Source of the DNA: Pseudomonas sp. MF4836 | GTDB lineage: Bacteria > Pseudomonadota > Gammaproteobacteria > Pseudomonadales > Pseudomonadaceae | Length of the DNA: 34,701 nt | NCBI RefSeq assembly: GCF_002018875.1 | Contig: NZ_MVOL01000030.1 | Span: forward strand, 1-34,701 | Direction: 5' to 3' | Shown here: positions 31,723 through 34,701 of the stretch, piece after piece | Layout: every line of letters starts with the position of its first letter | How positions within the stretch are numbered: position 1 is the first letter of the stretch | Position numbers and translations under genes: made by a program | Notes under the pieces: generated by a model | Told to the model about the DNA's origin: nothing | Databases searched by the model: none | Seen by the model: only the letters and a program-made list of their open reading frames with translations

Positions 31723-31951
31723 TTACGAAATCCACTACCTGCTGCAGGGACACAAAAAAGTGTCCCTGCACGCCTCGACCCAGATGACCGAGTTCGACGC
31801 CTGGTTCTGCGCCGCCCTCGATTGCGCCATCCCCCTGCGCGAACTGCCGTCGCTGCGTTCCCTGGCCATCATCAAAAGCATCCTCGAACCTCACGGCATC
31901 AGCTCGGTGCGCTGGAACCTGGCGCCGAAGACCTCGGTGGCTCAGAAGTAG
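31712..31951 (+). CDS. Small DUF6555-like protein, paralogue of the first gene
   Basis: A 79-residue protein (MLRDYEIHYLLQGHKKVSLHA...DAWFCAALDCAIPL...GISSVRWNLAPK) that aligns end to end with the first gene of the operon, with the same strand-helix-strand pattern but little identity beyond the ends. It starts 11 bases inside the middle gene. No function is known; two divergent copies flanking an unrelated gene suggests hetero-oligomerisation or toxin/antitoxin-like partnering, which is speculation. Confidence 0.65.
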   Translation: MLRDYEIHYLLQGHKKVSLHASTQMTEFDAWFCAALDCAIPLRELPSLRSLAIIKSILEPHGISSVRWNLAPKTSVAQK

Positions 31952-32017
31952 TGATCAATGCAGAAGGAAGTAATCTGGCAGCCGCACGCTCACTCAATAG
32001 TGAGGCTCTTGATAACC

Positions 32018-32654
32018 TCAGCTTGCCAGCTTGCTTGTGATGCAAAGTGGTTTTCCTTGGTCGAACTGAGACCGCATAGAGCTACAAAAAACGGCAGTGA
32101 TTTTACCGTAGAACACGCCATCCCAGCACTCGTACTTTTCTTTGACCGGAGTCAAAATTCGTCCATTTTTATCTGACCTGTCATATGCGACTTCAAGTTC
32201 AGTCACTACAATGATGTCTTTCTTACTATCTGCGAATGCGGGAATCTGCCGAGACCTTACTTGGTGCCGAATGATATCTCGTTGAGCATCATAGTAATCG
32301 ATTCGTGTCGACTTCGGAGACTTCTCAGATAGCCGAATTGCTCCTAATACGGTTTTCTCATCTAAATACTCTTTACTGGATGATACCGTTTCATAGAAGA
32401 ATGGGCTGCCTGCTTTATCTCGATATAGAAGACTGCATATTTTTTGTCGCGAATAAATGCACGATCAGAAGAGAGCGAGAACCCACAATCCGACAATAAA
32501 TCGTAATAAACTTTTGCATGCCTTTAGGTAATTTTTTATCACTGGGACCAGAGTCTTTCTCAGCACAGCGGGCATTTTCACTCGCTGCAAAAAATGGAGC
32601 GAGCGCCACGAGGAGGCTCGATAAAAGGACAGGGATAAAAATCATTGTCTTCAT
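32018..32654 (-). pseudogene. Exported hypothetical protein with two frameshifts, candidate immunity protein
   Basis: Three partial frames on the minus strand join into one sensible 212-residue protein if one A is added to each of two A-runs (32512-32515 and 32440-32445). The parts read: signal peptide MKTMIFIPVLLSSLLVALAPFFA and SDKKLPKGMQK (ATG 32654, GAGGAG 6 bases upstream); then VYYDLLSDCGFSLSSDRAFIRDKK; then ICSLLYRDKAGSPFFYETV ... KKDIIVVTELEVAYDRSDKNGRI ... ITSKLAS, stop at 32018. Either a recent pseudogene or sequencing slips. It is AT-rich, exported, and lies in the cluster behind a GH19 effector, so an orphan or second immunity protein is likely. I do not recognise the family. Confidence 0.7.
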
Positions 32655-32811
32655 TGCGACTCCTCATCGCTCACCTGATGGTTTTCTAATAAAGCTACAT
32701 AGCATTGTTGGCGCCAGGGAATGCGCCTTGGTCATATAACAGAACTTGCGCATTTTCCTGCACTCCTGCCATAAACTTGACAAGCCGTGATCTACTTAAC
32801 CAATAACCGAT

Positions 32812-32833
32812 ACAACGACGTCTTCGTCGTTGT
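32812..32833. other. Perfect 9-bp hairpin between the two candidate immunity genes
   Basis: ACAACGACG-TCTT-CGTCGTTGT is a perfect stem-loop 29 bases past the stop of the first exported protein gene. There is no T-run on either strand, so it may be an mRNA 3' stabiliser or weak terminator. The rest of 32655-32861 shows nothing else I can name except the ribosome site of the next gene. Confidence 0.55.
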
Positions 32834-32861
32834 GCCTGTATAACATTCTGCTCAACAATAG

Positions 32862-33578
32862 CTAGTTTTCGAATATATGCCCCTCGTTAAATCGAATGGT
32901 TTTTGCCATCTCTATGAAAATATCGTAACTTAGCCCCACTTGTATATTGTCTTCACTTTTACGCAACAGGCACGCCTGACTCATCGCCGCACTCATATTT
33001 TCGTTTCCAACTATTAGGCTGACGCAGCGGTAGCGAGATGTGTATTCTTCAGGGGATGCACAACTGGGATGAGGGAGGCCGCTGTATGAGTCCTCGGCGA
33101 TCCACCCAGTCCAGTTTGATCCTCGAATAGGTTTAACTTTGGTCGTCACGGTCAGTCCGCAGTAGGTTTTGTCTCTGCGGTGAATCGCCTTACCGGAAAA
33201 TTGGTCAATCGTCTCTCCATCGTTTAATGCGAAGAAGTCTGACGAGAGTAATTTTTTAGCTTTGGACAGCTCCACGCCGCCCACGTAAAAAGTAATATTG
33301 TTGCTGACCCGGCGACTGTTGGGATCGTACTGGAAGTCCATCGTGGCGATTCTATAGTCGTTGCCCTTGATCTGTCCGTTTGCTGTGCAATCGAAATGCA
33401 GCGGCTTGCCATAGATGTCAGTCATGTCGGGAGTGGAGATATTCATTCCACATCGTTTTGCATCCTCTTCGCTGATGGCCGATAACGTGACGCTGGGTGT
33501 AGAAAATTGACCAACAACTGAAAATGAAGTCAGTGCCGTAATACCGAGGAGACCAAATCTGAGTAAAAGTTGACACAT
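32862..33578 (-). CDS. Exported protein, probable immunity partner of the GH19 effector
   Basis: A 238-residue protein with a signal peptide (MCQLLLRFGLLGITALTSFSVVG, cut near residue 23-24) and a six-cysteine mature part with beta-strand character (LHFDCTANG, MDFQYDPNSRRVSNNITFYVGG, KTYCGLTVTTKV, SCASPEEYTSRYRCVSLIVG). I do not recognise the family. It begins 5 bases after the effector stop, with GGAG 8 bases before its ATG, the standard arrangement of effector then immunity gene; periplasmic export is what protection against a peptidoglycan-cutting toxin needs. The frame opens at 33716 inside the effector, but 33578 fits the signal peptide. AT-rich relative to the rest of the window. Confidence 0.75.
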   Translation of the reverse strand: MCQLLLRFGLLGITALTSFSVVGQFSTPSVTLSAISEEDAKRCGMNISTPDMTDIYGKPLHFDCTANGQIKGNDYRIATMDFQYDPNSRRVSNNITFYVGGVELSKAKKLLSSDFFALNDGETIDQFSGKAIHRRDKTYCGLTVTTKVKPIRGSNWTGWIAEDSYSGLPHPSCASPEEYTSRYRCVSLIVGNENMSAAMSQACLLRKSEDNIQVGLSYDIFIEMAKTIRFNEGHIFEN

Positions 33579-33583
33579 CTGGG

Positions 33584-34701
33584 TTACTCCTCCAATTGTC
33601 GCCTCAAACCATTTTCCATTGGCATAGTTGGGACGTCGTTGAGTATGAAATATACATAGCGGAAGAACTGTTGCCTTTCTGGCAAACCACCTGCTCCACC
33701 TACCAACCGGAAGCAATTCCTCACGTCGTTGTCGGCAGCCCCGCGATCAGCTTCCGTGTTAATGCGCTTCAATGCCCAGAAATATCCCGCAGAGTGAGCA
33801 GCGGTTGCTGCATCCGACTGAACGAGCTCCGGATTCGGATCAGTCGTGAAATCTCGATTCCGGAAAACTCCGTAATCCCTATAGCCGCTACGCCAAGTGA
33901 GATGAATAAGGCCGCGCCCGCGAAATCGGGCGCCATCTCCAGGTTGCGTATTGCCCCCGCTTAACGCTTTGTTGTGAATCTCCCCGGGACGCTGTGCAAT
34001 GTAAGTAGGGCGATCTCTGTTTTTCAGGAATCCCATGGTGCTTAACCACTGGTGCCTATTGTCAAAATCGTAGGCCGCTTCTTGGGGGCTATATGCCTCG
34101 TACATTTTCCGGAAATAATCGGCATCACCTAACTCTGCAGTCCACTTAAGCGCCCCGGACTCCTTGAAACACTGGGCTAACAAGTGTGCTTGGCGCAACG
34201 CGTTCGTAAGTCCATATATCCTGAATGTGTGATTTAGGGCCAAGCCAAGTCCCGGGGGAGAATTGACTGATCCGCTCTGATTACCCATCAGAAATCTGCT
34301 TCTACTCACCGACCAGGACAAGTTCGGTCCTCCTGCATCGGGCATCGACGAACGTGGCAACAATTGAGTTAGCTCGCGCAGACTCAACCACCCACACCTC
34401 CTGAAGACCTCGATAAACCGCAACGGATGAAAGTGATAATGCACCTTGCCCAAGGCCAGCCCCTCTTTCACCGCGTCCTCCCAAAACGCCAGCGCCCCAT
34501 GGTGGCGCTTGAGCTTGTCGTAGGCCTCAGGTGACAGGCACAGGCTGAGCAGCACGTTGGCCGGAACGTCGTTTGGGTCGTCGCCTTTGATCCAGCCCCA
34601 GCGCTGGTCGAAGTCGTCGCGCGACCACTCGGTAGGGAGTTTGGCCACGCAGTAGCTCAGGCGCTTGCGCATGCTGGCGTTGTGGATCTTGGCGTAGGCT
34701 C
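33584..34701 (-). CDS. GH19-type (lysozyme/chitinase-like) effector, C-terminal part, truncated by window end
   Basis: The frame is open to the window edge (372 residues visible), so this is the C-terminal portion of a larger protein. The linker-like start (AYAKIHNASMRKRLSYCVAKLPTEW) and HFHPLRFIEVFRRCGWLS match the region that precedes toxin domains in Pseudomonas type VI effectors. The glycoside hydrolase 19 domain follows: RQAHLLAQCFKESGALKWTAEL (visible residues ~160-181, catalytic Glu in KESG), GDGARFRGRGLIHLTWRSGYRDYG, and a C-terminal AHSAGYFWALKRIN helix. GH19 enzymes cut beta-1,4 links of peptidoglycan or chitin. Together with an adjacent exported partner this suggests an antibacterial effector. 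The N-terminal delivery domain (PAAR, VgrG or LysM) lies outside the window. Confidence 0.82.
   Translation of the reverse strand, partial: AYAKIHNASMRKRLSYCVAKLPTEWSRDDFDQRWGWIKGDDPNDVPANVLLSLCLSPEAYDKLKRHHGALAFWEDAVKEGLALGKVHYHFHPLRFIEVFRRCGWLSLRELTQLLPRSSMPDAGGPNLSWSVSRSRFLMGNQSGSVNSPPGLGLALNHTFRIYGLTNALRQAHLLAQCFKESGALKWTAELGDADYFRKMYEAYSPQEAAYDFDNRHQWLSTMGFLKNRDRPTYIAQRPGEIHNKALSGGNTQPGDGARFRGRGLIHLTWRSGYRDYGVFRNRDFTTDPNPELVQSDAATAAHSAGYFWALKRINTEADRGAADNDVRNCFRLVGGAGGLPERQQFFRYVYFILNDVPTMPMENGLRRQLEE

Overview
The window reads as a high-GC Pseudomonas chromosome, most likely P. fluorescens group. The evidence is the gene families (an exported-type malate:quinone oxidoreductase, FadR-type GntR and IlvD/Edd sugar-acid genes, small Pseudomonas-only proteins), REP-type inverted repeats and GC-rich codon use. 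Species is inferred from gene content and codon style only. The first ~256 bases look like contig-end artefact. The last ~2.7 kb is visibly more AT-rich and looks like a polymorphic toxin/immunity locus.

Layout. (1) 372-6520: assorted core/accessory genes: a MalY/PatB-type aminotransferase, a small unknown protein, a 4-OT-like tautomerase, a ProC-like reductase, a DUF4262 protein, mqo and an AlkB-like dioxygenase. (2) 6667-14381: a divergent catabolic locus. One arm is MFS transporter-mhpF-mhpE; the other starts with an IlvD/Edd sugar-acid dehydratase, followed by a GntR/FadR regulator and an FAD-linked 2-hydroxyacid dehydrogenase. Two sites matching the FadR-family operator pattern TNGTNNNACNA lie in the divergent promoter region. 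(3) 14471-18153: an AraD1 (FAH-fold) enzyme and a 2,5-dioxopentanoate-type aldehyde dehydrogenase (the lower arm of non-phosphorylative pentose oxidation), divergent from a LysR regulator. (4) 18150-26494: a seven-gene minus-strand operon divergent from a TetR regulator. It encodes a TMADH/DgcA-type flavoprotein, an M24-fold protein that keeps the metal ligands of DMSP lyase DddP, a complete polar-amino-acid ABC importer and a divergent Ldh2-family protein. This is the best candidate for an undescribed pathway. (5) 26529-30057: a heterodimeric ABC transporter pair of YbtPQ/IrtAB type with a Fur-box-like promoter. (6) 30240-31951: a DUF4142 protein, a small acidic protein, and a compact three-gene operon of short proteins in which the first and third genes are paralogues. 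(7) 32018-34701: the C-terminal part of a GH19 (lysozyme/chitinase-like) effector running off the window, followed at once by a secreted protein that is probably its immunity partner, then a second exported protein broken by two single-base slips in A-runs.

How the genes work together. In region 2, an IlvD-type dehydratase acting on a 5-deoxypentonate would give 4-hydroxy-2-oxopentanoate, exactly the substrate of MhpE; MhpE and MhpF would then give pyruvate and acetyl-CoA. On ordinary pentonates, the IlvD product could feed the AraD1/aldehyde dehydrogenase arm to 2-oxoglutarate. Region 4 would import a small zwitterion (N-methylated amino acid, betaine or sulfonium compound) and remove methyl or propionyl groups. 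These pathway statements are inferences from family and context.
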